Shown in pieces: positions 46,226-58,549 of a DNA stretch of 64,000 bases. The notes below the pieces were generated by a model. The model searched no databases, had not been told where the DNA came from, and was given only the letters and a program-made list of their open reading frames with translations. The stretch's first letter is position 1. The number at the start of each line of letters is the position of its first letter. Origin of the DNA: Sclerodactyla briareus (taxonomy: Eukaryota; Echinodermata; Holothuroidea; Dendrochirotida; Sclerodactylidae); assembly GCA_026419785.1 (NCBI GenBank), contig JAODTK010005645.1, forward strand, positions 434,001 to 498,000, given 5' to 3'. Made by a program: the position numbers and the translations under genes.

Positions 46226-46760
46226 GTTTGTGTGTGTTTCGTGATGTGTTAGTGTGTTGTTAGTGTGGTGTGTGTGTGCGTTTGCGTGTCATCAGATTTG
46301 TGATGGTTTTTCGCGGAATATCTTCACACACAAAACACATTTTGGGACAATTTTTCATTTTCATAAATTTTCCACTATTTTTTCAAGATATTTGCTGATT
46401 TCAATATCTGAATGATCTCAAATTTCGTAGCAATGATGTGAAATAATAAATGGATTGAACTTTTTCCCACCAATCAGCCAGAAATTACGAAAAATGTGGA
46501 TTTTTAGATAAATTGGGGGATTCATGATTTTGGGGATTTTTCAGTATATTTAGAGATTGGAAGGCCTGAATGGTTTCAAATTCCAGGACAAGGTACAAAG
46601 TATCAACATGAAGGGTTCCCTGCATTTATGCCTAAAATTATGCTCACAATTTCTATGAATATTTTGGGGGGAAATTGCTATTTCAGCATATTCTGATGAA
46701 TTTTGTCTATTTGCAGCTCTCAAAATAGTAGCAGGTAGGAACGAAGTGATTAGTCACATT
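46226..46760 (+). repeat. TG-rich tract and ~160-bp decayed units
   Basis: A TG-rich stretch (46226-46290) is followed by CGCGGAATATCTTC...TTTTGGGACAA, resembling the sequence after the TG tract at 16.66 kb. Two loose units (CTGAATGATCTCAAATTTCG at ~46408 and CTGAATGGTTTCAAATTCCA at ~46567) follow. This is probably another decayed relative of the composite element. Confidence 0.45.
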
Positions 46761-47019
46761 TTCCGATGAGATCCTGCAACTCCGGGAATTACCCTCTTGT
46801 TTTAAACTTGCTCCGATGTGGTCGGTGGAGTACCAATATGTTCGATGTAAATATCACAATTACTAATTTTCAGGCATAAATGTGTTTATTCATTTGAAAG
46901 AGGGACCACAATACTCTATGTGTTGAAAACATGTTAATCAAGTACACGTGTCTCGCAAATATGACAAACCATGCGTCATTGCTCATTTTAGCAAATGAAC
47001 GTTATTTAAAGGAAGGTGA

Positions 47020-47290
47020 TGGATCGGTTTTCTCTGCGGTGAGTGAAATTCACCTCTCGCGTCAAATTCTGCGAGGTATTTGTTGAGACAACGGTAGTAG
47101 ACGATGGCCGCATTTCTCTGAAACGTCAAGTCCTGTCTTATTAATTAGGCCTTGGTTGAGATGGTGTACAGAAGTCATGGGTCAGCAAAGAATTTCTGCC
47201 TTGTTTGGCCTTGCAAAGTTGCATTCAGTGTATGTAGGAAACATCAACAAATAGGTAGACTCTCCAGAAAAGAGTGTCCTCCTTTCAAAA
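47020..47290 (+). repeat. Dispersed repeat family R2, member 3
   Basis: ACCTCTCGCGTCAAATTCTG, TATTTGTTGAGACAACGGTA and AAGTCATGGGTC align with 33831-33960. The following GCCTTGCAAAGTTGCATTC and CTCTCCAGAAAAGAG blocks loosely align with 33990-34085. Confidence 0.5.
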
Positions 47291-49640
47291 GTTTCTTATG
47301 CGTAAGACACTTAAAGGTCCTATAAATATGACTTTTTAGTGCTATATTTTTAGTACCTCCATTATAACAAGCATACCTCCATCCTGAATTTCAGCCGATC
47401 CGAGTGAGCAGATGAAGGGCCCACAAAATATTGGAAAATTCACCGTGTAATATAAAGTCCAATGTTACAGGTACTTTTGGAAACCTGTAACAACCAAACT
47501 GCAGAGGCAGACTACCCGTATACACACGAGTCCGATAGGTGTTGTGGGGTCTTGGGAATACTGTGCCACAGCGCACTGGCCCGAGCTTGTTCCAGCTCGG
47601 ATACAATATACACTGACAACCTCTCTTTCTCCATCACAGGCTGCAGATCATGTCCTGTTTTTACCCCAGAGTCTAGATCTGGACGAGACAACCCAGTTTT
47701 CCGTACCTCTGAGCAAGTGATACTGGTATAATATGTTTCTTCTTTTCCTTTCCTCTCCAGTATAACTGGCAATTTGTTTGCACATAATTAACTTCAACAA
47801 GTACCATATTTCGAGGACCCAATAAAAGCTCTGGGTTCATTTTTGGTTTGTAAAAATTACATCTCACAACGCGTTCGGTCTTAGGCTTTGATCTACTCAA
47901 CTAAATACCGACTTGAATATCGAAGTCGACCCCGTTAATTAGCTGTATTGCTTGAGTTGTCAAGCATCAAATAACCCCTATATCTGGTCGATTACTCTAA
48001 AATTTCACCCATTCCAGCCTATTTCAGGCTATTTTTGACCTGTTATTTATGGCCGGGGGTCAATGTAACAGATTTGCTTCAAACTTGCCACGGTGAAAAG
48101 AGGACATCGCACGCCACACCACAGACTTGAAGGTTACTACTTCTAGCAGTAGCCCTTGTTGAGATATTTCAAGTTATTTTTGAGAAAATTCGAGATCTAT
48201 TACATCACCGGGAACGATGCAAACGCTGCCCATAGCCCCTACACATTTGTAAATCTGCATTTTGCGCTACGATAACAAAACGAGGAAAAAGGTAGTCAAT
48301 TTGGAAAATGAAGAGAATTATTCTCTAATTTGATATTCTTGTGAACGATTGTTTAGATACTTATTCGGATCCCATCTACAGTTTGTTCGATACGAGACTG
48401 TTAAAAATACATGTTTAACATTGGACTTTTGTATTGTAGGGTATTTTGCGGTTTCCCCTAATACAGCTATAATGCTGTAGAATGTCCTCAGGCATTTTGG
48501 CAATAGCTGATTCTGCCTTATCGCATCCGGCTCGGCTGAAATTGGTCTTGGTTTCAGCCTCATAATGTAACAAAGAGAAAGGTACCAAAAGTCCTGCCAT
48601 AATTACCTATCATTGACCTTTTGGCTGATTGTGCTAGTTAGAACATCCATGAATAAAACCAAAAGGGATCCTCATTCCTATCGAGTTCGCATTGAAGAAA
48701 AGGCAACATCTTGCCGATGAAATTAGTGCTGATTACACTATTGCGGATCAACTGACTTCCCGAGACAGATTCGTTTCATATTCGCGATAATATATTGGTT
48801 CCAATAGGTGGCTCCAGTCGGTGAAAAGGAGGAACAAAATGTAAAATTTTGAGGGTTATTGCGGCCAAAAATGTAGGGTCAGTCATGGAATTTAGGGGGT
48901 CCCCGTCGGGGAAAATGGAAAACTACTCCTCCACAATTTGAAATCCTGTGCAGTTACTGTTTGCAAGGCGATATCTCACACTTAGAAATCCCAGACACGT
49001 GCTTGGCTTCCAAAGCCAGTATCAAGTCGTTGCATCAAGGGAGGCAGTTGCCTAGTTTACAGTAAAGTAAAATGGTCACAAAGAACATATTTTCATAATT
49101 TTTGTTGGGAATGTTAACAAGACCAAATAGTCGTACAATTGCCAAAACTGACTACAAAGTCAGTAAAAATGTTTTTTTTTTTCTACCCGTACAGAGGGCC
49201 CCTCGTGACGTCCAGGAGGGACCTCCTCTAGATTGACCCATGAACTGTTCGTATCCAACATACCGCCTCCAAAAGATTGTTGAACATAGCACGCCCGGAC
49301 TCAAGCACTCACGCGAAGAGTACGCGTGGTCCGTTTTTTGCGCGCGCGTCTAAGTAGCTACGGAGAATCTTTACAGAAACAAGGCACACTCAAGCGTCTG
49401 TTCCCCAATGAGCCAGGTTTTGGCGCGACGTTTGTTAACGCGCGGAATGTAAGAAACACGCTCCCTACTCTATGCTGTTTTTTTTTTTCTCTAGAATATT
49501 TAATGTGCGGTGTTCTGGCCAATGCATTATTGTAAACTACTTTGACTGAATAAAAGCAGTATTCTACCATAAATCACGTGATTTTTGGTGGATGCATTAA
49601 TGTAACGTACTGAAATAGTCAATGAATTTTACTGTGACCA
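47291..49640. other. Unassigned sequence
   Basis: Short open frames overlap on both strands (47391-47900 and 48318-48600), none recognised. A T-run lies at 49171-49182. No repeat was identified with confidence. Confidence 0.35.
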
Positions 49641-49644
49641 TTGT

Positions 49645-49905
49645 ACTTTAAGGCTCCGGACTTGGGATCGAGTCTCATTGTGGTGTATGTAGGCCAAACA
49701 AGACCTTTTACTCTCTCTTCTCCCTCTAACAGGGGATAAGTGAGTGTGGCTTGTCATTCACGCTGATCTCGATCTGCTGCACACTCATATATGTGTGTGG
49801 GGGAGGGGGGGTGGACTATACCAATGACGGTGATAATGTCAAGCGCTCTGAGGCCCTTCTCTCAGACATAAGGCGCTGTAGAAATCGCAACATTATTAAT
49901 CATCT
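49645..49905 (+). mobile_element. tRNA-derived SINE with CR1/L2-type tail
   Basis: GGATCGAGTCT (49665-49675) matches the Pol III B box at 9 of 11 positions and is preceded by CTCCGGACTT, like an anticodon arm. The body (CAAGACCTTTTACTCTCTC) resembles the SINE body at 63605. The tail has AAGCGCTCTGAGGC...AAGGCGCTGTAGAAATC followed by ATTATTAA, the 3' stem shared with LINEs in this window. A TGTGTGTGGGGGAGGGGGGG tract (~49790) lies in the middle. Confidence 0.6.
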
Positions 49906-49909
49906 TTAT

Positions 49910-51195
49910 CTATTACTTGGTAGTTGAGGCCCATGCCCATCTTTGAACAAGATTACTCTATCAGTCGGGAGAATAAAATTCCCTGTTTAGGAGAATTTTG
50001 AATATTCATGAGACTGCCATATTGCGTTTTCCCAGTTGCAACGTCACCCATATGGAAATATATAGGAGACATTCATTCTCACCCCTCTCGAGTATACTTA
50101 CGGTCCCAGCCATCATGTTTTATTGCATATTCAGGATCCTTGTTATCCCAAGTACAAAGAGCTTGGTTGGATTGGTAGTTGTCAAATGAATGTAGATTCC
50201 GTGGTAGCTTTTTGGGATTGGATTTGACACAGTTGTGAAATAAACTGTGTGTGATGGAGAGAGTGAATTGGACTCTACGTACGGCTTACGTGCGGCATAC
50301 GTAATGTTAAATTACTCAAACGGCGCAGAGTGTCATTAACTGGAAACGATTGTTTTTATCTATTGGTCTGCAGACAATGTTCATTTATTGTTGTATTAAC
50401 AAAACGATTCTCTAGAACAGGAGAATCTCATAATTCTCCCAAACAGGAGAAACTCCAATCCTGAACCGTATCTTAGTTTTAATCCTACACAACGATTCTA
50501 TACAGTGCGAGTAGCCGTTCATTTTTTTTTTTTTTTTCTTTGCGAACTGCAGCAGTTGTGTATTCGTCTGAATTACTTTTCTCATTTGATTCCCTTCATC
50601 CTGTCGTGTTAAGCGACAATTTATAAGAAAGAAAGATATAACCATTTGGTCAGATGTCATTTTCAAAATTTCTTGAGCCATTGGAGAGATATTGTGATGA
50701 AATACAATTCTCCAGTATTGCCAGTCTTGCAAGGATCGTTTTCCGAATCATGTCCGATCACAAATACAAACACTGATTCGCAGCTAGGAGATACAGCCGA
50801 CCGAATGTCGTCCCAGCAACGTGGTTAATGAAAATTGTTTTAGACTATACAAACTCTGAAAGGTGGGTAAGGTTACTTTTACACAATTTTTTTAAATAAT
50901 TTCGGTGAGCAAAATTTAGAGGGAAGAGAGAGCTAGAGAGATCTCATCATTTGTTTTATCCTCATGACCCGGGGCATATGCCTACTGTTTGATTAGTGAC
51001 TGATCCGTTCACGATGGTACATGAATGTTTCCTTGGGATGATATATTTTAGATGAAGAGTCAGATAGTAGACAACAGAGATATGACTGTCTGGATTAGTA
51101 ACGTTTATCAGACCTTATAGTACTGAGCAGTTTTCCCTCATACACTCGGCAAACTTTCCACACTCAAACTTGTGTGAATGGGACCGGATAACCTA
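49910..51195. other. Unassigned sequence
   Basis: No gene was recognised. There is a T-run at 50522-50538 and a short ACGTACGGCTTACGTGCGGC/ATACGTAA palindromic cluster at ~50277-50305. Confidence 0.35.
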
Positions 51196-51200
51196 CGATT

Positions 51201-51503
51201 GGGGCGCGGTCACACTGTCGCTAATAACGATTACATTTGTCGCTCACACAAAAAACACAGAGGGGGGCCCGGTCAAACATGAGCAATGAACGATCTATGA
51301 GCTATAACTATCCGATGAACTCGAACGATAAAATGTTCGACCAATCGGGAGAATGCTTTGAATGCGACTCACGATCAAATCGCCCAGCTGCCCCGAAGCC
51401 GCTGTTATCTCAGATGTTTTTTTCCCCACGCTATAATGTGTTAGCGTGACTATTCCAATCTGACCGTTATAATGATCGTTATCGCCACAGTGTGACCAGG
51501 GCT
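51201..51503. mobile_element. ~300-bp TIR element (MITE)
   Basis: The left end GGTCACACTGTCGCTAATAA (from 51208) pairs with the right end. Read in reverse complement from 51497, the right end is GGTCACACTGTGGCGATAAC. The match extends over ~30 bases with small gaps (CGATTAC against CGATCAT). The interior has a 70-codon open frame of no recognised family. No target-site duplication could be fixed. Confidence 0.6.
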
Positions 51504-51609
51504 TCCATTGTGTTTCTTTCCACAGAGTCACCACTTCTCGGGATTGCGACTTCCAAGAATTGCTAATCCTCGATCGGGCTGCGCCATCGTGTATCATTTT
51601 TATTGAGAC

Positions 51610-51770
51610 CCAATATGATATACAGTGTGAGTTCGAATCCCAAGGCTAAAAAAAATTTCAACTTGTGTTTGGGCAAGGAACTGTGTCCACGTGCTACTCC
51701 GGAGGAATAAGTGGCACAGACTGTATTATCTGCAACATAGGCTATACTCCTTAGGATGACCAGGCTAAGA
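51610..51770 (+). mobile_element. tRNA-derived SINE fragment
   Basis: AGTTCGAATCC (51630-51640) matches the Pol III B box except its first base. It is followed by TTGGGCAAGGAACTGTGTCC and GCTACTCCGGAGGA, the type of body seen after tRNA heads in the other SINEs here (GAGCAAGG.A.T.TTCTC). A convincing A box and 3' end were not found. Confidence 0.45.
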
Positions 51771-54100
51771 TGTCATACGACACATTATACAGTTAGATAG
51801 AAAAGACAGAAAAGCGAACGGCATAGGCGCTACATCAATAATTATTATAACTATAGGAACCGGGTGTCTGATAGACGCAGGAAACAAATTGGTAAGGAAA
51901 ACATCAAAATGCTCAGATGGGTCAAATGCGGTAAAATTAGGTCAACAGATGCTTTCCGCATAAAAACACGACTTTATACTGAAACATTTCATTCGGAGAT
52001 GTCGATAAGCCACAACTTTTCTGTGACGGTTTAATTCGTCACGAGTTACACTATTTCCATCTGTCACCAATATATCTGATTATGAAATTGTAATACAGTT
52101 CGACCAACCGATAGCAACTTGCAGTTGTTCAAAGACAGTCAAACTTTGACCGCTGATACCCTAATATGATATTGGTATACACACTTGGAATGAGAAATAT
52201 TGATCACACGTTCATTGAGTTATCGAGTCACTTCCTTGCATTTCGATGAGTCAGTCATACATACACACGTACGCACATACATACACACTCCAACCATGCT
52301 GACCTGGCTGCCCGAAATCGCAGTAAAATCAACACTAATAGACAAGAGGGGAACAACTTTAAATCAATCCATTTTTAGCGAATTCGAAATTTAATCGATT
52401 GTTCTGCAATACTTTGGAGTTTTCCTTTCAATGTTGTGTTAGTTCTATATAATGGATGCCAAAAATCGCAAGAAGGTTCAATCAACTCGTTTGTACGTCA
52501 TAAATGTCATTATACGTAATCATCTGATCAATAAATATATTTTTGCCTGCTTATTACTTTGTGGCACTGTTTGTTATTATAAACAAATAAGAGTTGGGAA
52601 TCGATTAGTTCTTAATTTTCATGATGAATTTCCGCTGGAAATAGGAGTTCGTGACGTATCCTCTTTTATTTGAAGAACCATAAATGTCATGTGCATGAGA
52701 AAGGGGGAAATCTTCTGAATAGGAACCCATTTTAGCCCTCGCACTGCCTGAAATAATTTCGTTTCGAGGTAACTAATTAGCCGGCGCTGTTATTACAGTT
52801 TGTGCCCATCTTTTATGTTACTCTTACCTTCTTTGGTCCGATTCGACAATTAGCAAATTAGTCTCTTGGTTGCACAACCCCAGAAAAATCAATTCTGCAC
52901 AGAGATGGACGGCTTTTCCAGAATATGAATAATTCATCAGTCGATTTGTCTAGTGGAACCAAAGTACCCAGTATCAAAACATTTTAATCATCTAATGTTT
53001 GTGTTCACCATTTGATCGTAAAATACTTATTCGTTGGAGACCTTCCACGGATGCAGGAGGTCGCAAAACGATTCGTTGTCGAATTAGTCCTTGCAGAACA
53101 TGCACCGATTCTACGTGTAGAGCCAACTCAATTTTCCCGGCTTCAAATGCTTCAAATGAACCCAGTTGAACTTATCGAAACTAGATAGTAGACGTCGATC
53201 GATGTGTCGTATTTGCTGTGCTGCGAAACAATCAAAGCGAGATCAAATGAGAATTGGAGTAAAAGTATTGGTGTACATTAGGTTCCCGTTATGAGTATGA
53301 TCTCGTAGCGTACACATTATTAGGATAATTAACTTCGGAGTAGGTGAATTTGTATCCGATATTTCCACTCTTCCGATATTCTACTGCCAGACTCACTTGT
53401 CTGAACTGTTCAATTTAGGCCAATTATCATTCTACCTCCCTGCTGGACCCGATGCTATGGGCAATTATGTTTTTGCAGAGCACAGTTCACCATCAATAAT
53501 TCAGAAACACTTACCTACCGCTGCTTTACCTAATTTCAGTTAAACGACTAATTTGGGAGTGATTTTCTTATTGTAGTAAACTACTCCTACAAAACACACG
53601 CGACTTTCTTCAGATATCGATTCAAATTCGAGATGACTGTTCGAATTTAATGGCTTACTATACTTCAAACCTAAAAAGAACTTGAGCATTCTCGTGAAAT
53701 CAAGCTGAGGGATCATGTTACAAGCTTAACGAGTTGTTCGGAATAGTTAATTGTACATTGCTTCAACGATATATAGCTCATTTGCATAAATATAACACCA
53801 GTAATTATTATTTGCTACACTTATTTGGACTAACGAACTGAAGAGTTTGTTTGCTAAGGAGAGCCAGACATCCATGCCTAGAGATGAACAAAGTAGGCAT
53901 TTTCGCACTGATAATCACAAAATATGAAATTCGTGAATGCGTTGACAATTAATGACATTACAACACTTTCTAGCATACTGTTCTACATTTGATAAAACTT
54001 TAGAAAGTTCAAAGAAGGTTCTTCAAAAAAACGGCTGATCATCGATGCCCTGAGCTATCGTGAAAGCTTCCTTTATAACCATGAGCTATCACCTCGAACA
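51771..54100. other. Unassigned sequence
   Basis: AT-rich, with no gene or repeat recognised. The 73-codon frame at 52452-52673 is of biased composition and unsupported. Confidence 0.35.
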
Positions 54101-54105
54101 CCTTT

Positions 54106-54240
54106 TCAACACACACCGACACCCACCTGACCACACACACTCACACACTCACGCACACACACACTCACACACACGCGCGCGCGCACACACGCCACGCGCG
54201 CACACATGCCGCGCGCACAACTCCGCACGCACACATACCT
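54106..54240 (+). repeat. (CA)n/(CG)n microsatellite
   Basis: Imperfect CACACA with CGCGCGCG inserts (54175-54184). The alternating purine-pyrimidine tract is a Z-DNA candidate. The His/Thr/Ala-rich and Val/Cys-rich open frames on both strands are by-products. Confidence 0.9.
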
Positions 54241-54244
54241 GCGT

Positions 54245-54560
54245 AACCGTGCCTTGCATGATAACATTCTTGCTTCAAGCAAGGAATAAATAACGAACGA
54301 AGTGGTAACTGCAGCCAATAATCCATTTACTCTCAGCACACTGCCTTCATGCGTAAGCTTTTTTTTTTTTCAAAATATAGTCTGGCCACTTCTGCTATCT
54401 GAGGCAATAACATACAACACCACAGAATTTCAGCCTGTCAGAGAACCGCTCGATTTATTTATTTTAATTCCATCATTTCTATTTTACCCTCAAAGATATT
54501 AAATATTTTATCTACCCGAGAACACAGGCTACCAATACACTCGCGGGCATACCTACTGTA
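54245..54560. other. Unassigned sequence
   Basis: Short stretch between microsatellites with a T-run at 54360-54370. No gene is seen. Confidence 0.35.
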
Positions 54561-54584
54561 ATATATATATATATATATATATAT
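54561..54584. repeat. (AT)n microsatellite, left side of insertion
   Basis: Pure TA alternation of about 24 bases immediately left of the element at 54586. Confidence 0.9.
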
Positions 54585-54585
54585 C

Positions 54586-55795
54586 ATTGGCGTAGCCAGA
54601 GGGGGGGCCACGTGGGCCATGGCCCCCCCCCCCAATCGAATTCCCCCAAATTTATTTTTTCAATTTTCACTTAATGACAACGACATTTGGCACTTATTGG
54701 GCTCTCTCTCTTCCTTCAATTTGCTAGTCAAGTGCCTCGAATTCTCTCTGACAGCCCAAGGGTTTTGGTCAATATCCAAACAGCGTGAAAAAATTTGGCG
54801 CTTCGCGCGCAGTAGTACCCGTATATTACACGTATTTTTTCACCCATTTGGAGTGCGCAGTTTCTTAGATCATAGACAGACATTAGCAAAGAGGTGGGGG
54901 GGTGCGTAAATTCCCTCCAACAACATTTCACTTATGTGTACCGCTGTCCTCAATCCAGTCAAATTGCTGAATAGTTAGGGGGGAAAGGGCATGACTAGCG
55001 ATCCCCCCCCCTTAAGTCGGGGCAAAATATTGCCCTCCAGAATATGGACCCCCGTACGGCCTATAGGGCCCGGGATATCATAGGAATATCCAAGCAATGC
55101 GCAAAAAAATTGCATGCTTCTGGCCTCAGTATAGTACCCGTGGTTTTGTTGTCTGCTCTTAAGACAAACCGATAATAACTATGAGATTCGGGCAAAATTA
55201 GGTTTTTTTGTAATTATGGCAATTTGTTGATCCTGTGGCTATTAAGCATCTTGAGTACATCCCTGGCCAGCTGAAGGCCTGGCCATATAAGGGAGCGAGC
55301 GTAGACACCCCCTCAGGTTCATACCAAGACAGTCGATTCATTTGTCCAAAATGAGGGAGCTGAAAAGGATAAAGAAATTGAGAACGAATATACAGGCCGA
55401 AAATGACCAAAATTCAGGCAAAGGCGAAAGTTAGCGAATTCAGGAGGAATTTCAATCAAAACAAGCAATTTTCGCGCGTTTCGCGCGCCGTATAACTTTT
55501 CCATCATGCGGCTTTCAAGATGGGGAAAAATTCTATGCCCCCCCCAAAAAACGGAAGAGTCCTGTACGCCTTAATCTGAAAAGCCACGTGGAAATAGACA
55601 TGGACCACTTCTCAAGAACAAGAGTTTTGTTTTAAATAGGAGAAAATTGACTTCAAATGATGGCAAATGTTTAACAAGATTTCATCTGAGGGTTCCTAAA
55701 AAATGCAAAATAATTTCCAAAGGGGAGGGGGGAAACCCCATTCCCTTAGACCCCTCACCCCTTCCCACCCCAATCAAAATTCCTGGCACGCCCAG
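54586..55795. mobile_element. 1.2-kb non-autonomous element in an (AT)n target
   Basis: The left end TTGGCGTAGCCAGAGG and the right end, read in reverse complement (TGGGCGTGCCAGGAAT), are imperfect terminal inverted repeats. (AT)n lies directly outside both ends. Near the left end, GGGGGGGCCA and TGGCCCCCCC form a 10-bp perfect stem (54601-54630). Internally a ~310-360-bp motif repeats three times: GAAAAAATTTGGCGCTTCGC (~54787), CAAAAAAATTGCATGCTTCT (~55102) and GCAATTTTCGCGCGTTTCGC (~55464). The first two are followed by AGTA(T)..AGTACCCGT. There is no transposase. Confidence 0.55.
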
Positions 55796-55796
55796 G

Positions 55797-55877
55797 ATAT
55801 ATATATATATATATATATTATAATAATTATGATTATTATATATATATATATATAATATGATATATATATATATATAG
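55797..55877. repeat. (AT)n microsatellite, right side of insertion
   Basis: AT alternation with a small TTATAATAATTATGATTATT palindromic interruption. It matches the tract on the left side of the element. Confidence 0.9.
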
Positions 55878-55879
55878 AA

Positions 55880-56760
55880 TGAGATATAAAAATCTGGGTA
55901 TCGGGAGGGGCTACCATATTTTTATATACGTTTCTGCTCGCCAGAATTAAAGAAACGAATTATACAAATGTGTCTCTGTAATTGCACACCGTCCCTGCAA
56001 CAGTCATCTAAACGGGCATTCACGGTGAAGCACGATTGAGAGAGTTGATAATACATGATGATTACTCATTCAGTACAACAGTAGTCATGCGATTGTTTAA
56101 ATCGATTCGAGGATTTCGAAATTAAATCCCCACGTAATCCCCATTAGGTGGGATGCGTGGGGTAGGCACGTGGGGACCCCGATAGTCTATTATTAGTAAA
56201 TGCCATTGGCGGCTAAGATCAATTCATCATCAACACTCGAATAATTCTTCACACGCGATCCAATTAATGAAGCCAACTGATGTTTATAGAATCATGTGTG
56301 CATCGCCAACTGTTTCAATCGTTGTCTTACCATTATTCGAACGCATACATTATGCGATTCTGTGAGTTTCTGACAGCTTGGATTAGTTTAGGGTTATTTA
56401 GGGTGTGCGACATTATGTTCTTCTGATTACTATACGTCAATTTATAGGAAGTCTCGCGCTTGACGGCATAGGTTTCAGGTCCTTGGTAATATTACTTCTT
56501 CGAAATTGTAGATGGAGAAGGGGTTTCGAAGAAATATGATAGAATATACCCTGTACCAACTTCCAGTTGCATTCTGCAAGTTTTTAGTTGAACATTTTTT
56601 CCAGTGCGTAATAGGCCCATATCGTGATATGGCTCGACGCACACGCCCTCTTCACTGCCGTAAATCAAATGCCTGTATTTGGTATATGACATAGTAATAT
56701 ACTGACCGGAGCGGTACTCGGCACTAAGCCAATATATGACTCAGCGATCGACTTGAAGAA
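55880..56760. other. Unassigned sequence
   Basis: No gene or repeat was recognised. A CCCCACGTAATCCCCA-like short duplication lies at ~56128-56180. Confidence 0.35.
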
Positions 56761-56764
56761 TTTG

Positions 56765-56907
56765 GACCAATCACGCCCACTCTATGATCGACGTCAATAT
56801 CTATCGTCGCGGTACCGTACTAGGGAGCGTAATAAAGTGAGCGACGCTGCGACCAATCACAGGTCGCAGCTCTGTCGTAGATGTGATCGGAAAACTACTA
56901 TATATAG
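56765..56907 (+). promoter_or_regulatory. Promoter-like cluster: two CCAAT boxes and a TATA box
   Basis: GACCAATCAC occurs exactly twice, at 56765-56774 and 56851-56860. TATATATAG follows at 56899-56907, about 40 bases after the second CCAAT. The second CCAAT lies inside a perfect inverted repeat, CTGCGACC-7 bases-GGTCGCAG (56847-56869). Spacing fits a Pol II core promoter with a start near 56930, but the downstream open frames (57290-57562, 57574-57792) are unrecognised, so no gene can be assigned. Confidence 0.3.
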
Positions 56908-56909
56908 GA

Positions 56910-58390
56910 TTGATCTCTCTCCCGTCACAAAAGTATATCTACATATCGACTAACCCAAAGATGCAATTGCACTGCGTAGAAGAGACGGAGCTATACAATT
57001 GATTATAAATAGGATCGGTATTTTTCTAGAAATGTCATTTTGCTTCGCAGTGTAGTATTAGTAATAGAGGTCGCTAACCGTATGTTTTTATGCACGTAAC
57101 AGTACTGTGGTCTTATAGATGTATCATCGCGCGAATCACCTAAATCTTTTCTTCTAACGACGAAACAGTTCCGCGATTTTTTCTGTTTTCTCTTTTGGCG
57201 TGCCCTCGGAGAAATCGATTGACCAGCCGCACTCACCAAGCAGCCGTATCGTCGATCGGTAAGTACGTCAATTCATTGATATTATTTGCATGATATCATC
57301 TGTTGAATGTCCCCCTTGTCATACGTTATTCAACATGGTATTTGCCAAAGGTGTAAGTGGCTCAACGGGAGCAACGAGTGGCACAGCCGCAAATTCGGTC
57401 ATCCCTATCGCACAATCAAATGTCTTGTTTCAATTCGTACCAGAAGAAGCGACAAAAGAGGGGGTTACTCGAATCAAGTTACCTAATACAATATACAGTG
57501 TGCGTGTTGGTATTAGCTACTCGTTGTGGCTCCTCATGAGATCGCATGATATGACACACTAGAATGTGGTGAATTGGGAATAGTATCGTTCCAAATTTTC
57601 AAAAATTATCTAGTCAAATGTCGGAAGAATGTCATAATGGACAGAGTGAATTTACATCATTGCAAGATACTTCTTCATTGGTTGTGTAGACCAGGAAAAA
57701 TCTATGGAGATCGCCATTATTCACCTTCGGATATAGAAGGTATAGTTTCCTTTTACAACGGGCTGAACGAAGTTTTCGCAACAGTCGTATAATCTAAGTG
57801 GTATAATCTAAGTAAAAGAGCAAAGTTATCTTAGATCATGGGGCCCGAACATTCATCGGTTTCTCTTCAGGCGAGGGTATGAGAAAATTGTCTCTATGTA
57901 GTGTATGATCACTGCTGAAAAGTTCTATATTAACTACCAGTCAACTTCCATATCAAGCAGTACGATTTATATGCTGTTCAGTTTTATTCTTCATGGGTCG
58001 ATCCTTGACGCCCACTCATTCAAGTATACATGAACTATTGACGTATCTCTGCTGAATTTCCTTCCATTACGCCATTGGCTCAGGACTTGCATCATTGTAC
58101 TTCCTCAATAATTTCGTTTGTCAGTATATTTATGAGATAGACTGTTCATATCAGACGAATACCTCTATGACGGTTGTCAGTATCTCGAGCTCCACTCTAG
58201 CATAGCAAGACGTATTTAGAATTCCTGTTTAGGGACAGTACTTACCCTGTGTAAATCCATCACAACGCCCCATATGTTTCCTACGAGAGCTTGTAATTTT
58301 ACAATTCTCTCGGGATAATGGGAGTGCAGTTGTCTTCCTTTTGAGGTGAATTCATCTCATATATCGTTGGTTATTACCTCGGTTAAACTC
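56910..58390. other. Unassigned sequence downstream of promoter-like cluster
   Basis: Two consecutive plus-strand open frames, 57290-57562 (90 codons) and 57574-57792 (72 codons), resemble no family I know. They could be an exon pair or chance. No splice-site case can be made by eye. Confidence 0.25.
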
Positions 58391-58395
58391 ATATA

Positions 58396-58431
58396 ATATA
58401 TATATATATATATATCTATATATATATATAT

Positions 58432-58463
<32 letters not shown>

Positions 58464-58545
58464 ATATATTATATATATATATATATTATATATATATATA
58501 TTTGCCTATATATATTGCCTATATATATATTGATAAACAACGGGA
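58396..58545. repeat. (AT)n tract with TTATAT interruptions
   Basis: About 150 bases of alternating AT broken at regular points by TTA and by TTGCCTATATATATTGCCTA. It is self-complementary at many registers and a likely cruciform or assembly-slippage site. Confidence 0.9.
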
Positions 58546-58549
58546 GGTA

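Noticed and set aside
50277-50305. ACGTACGGCTTACG palindromic cluster as an operator
   Set aside because: It is short, imperfect and without any adjacent gene.
54060-54339. His/Thr-rich and Cys/Val-rich proteins on opposite strands
   Set aside because: Both are translations of the (CA)n/(CG)n tract.
57290-57792. Two consecutive frames as a viral or cellular gene downstream of the promoter-like cluster
   Set aside because: No family resemblance could be recognised, so the evidence is insufficient to name or call a gene.
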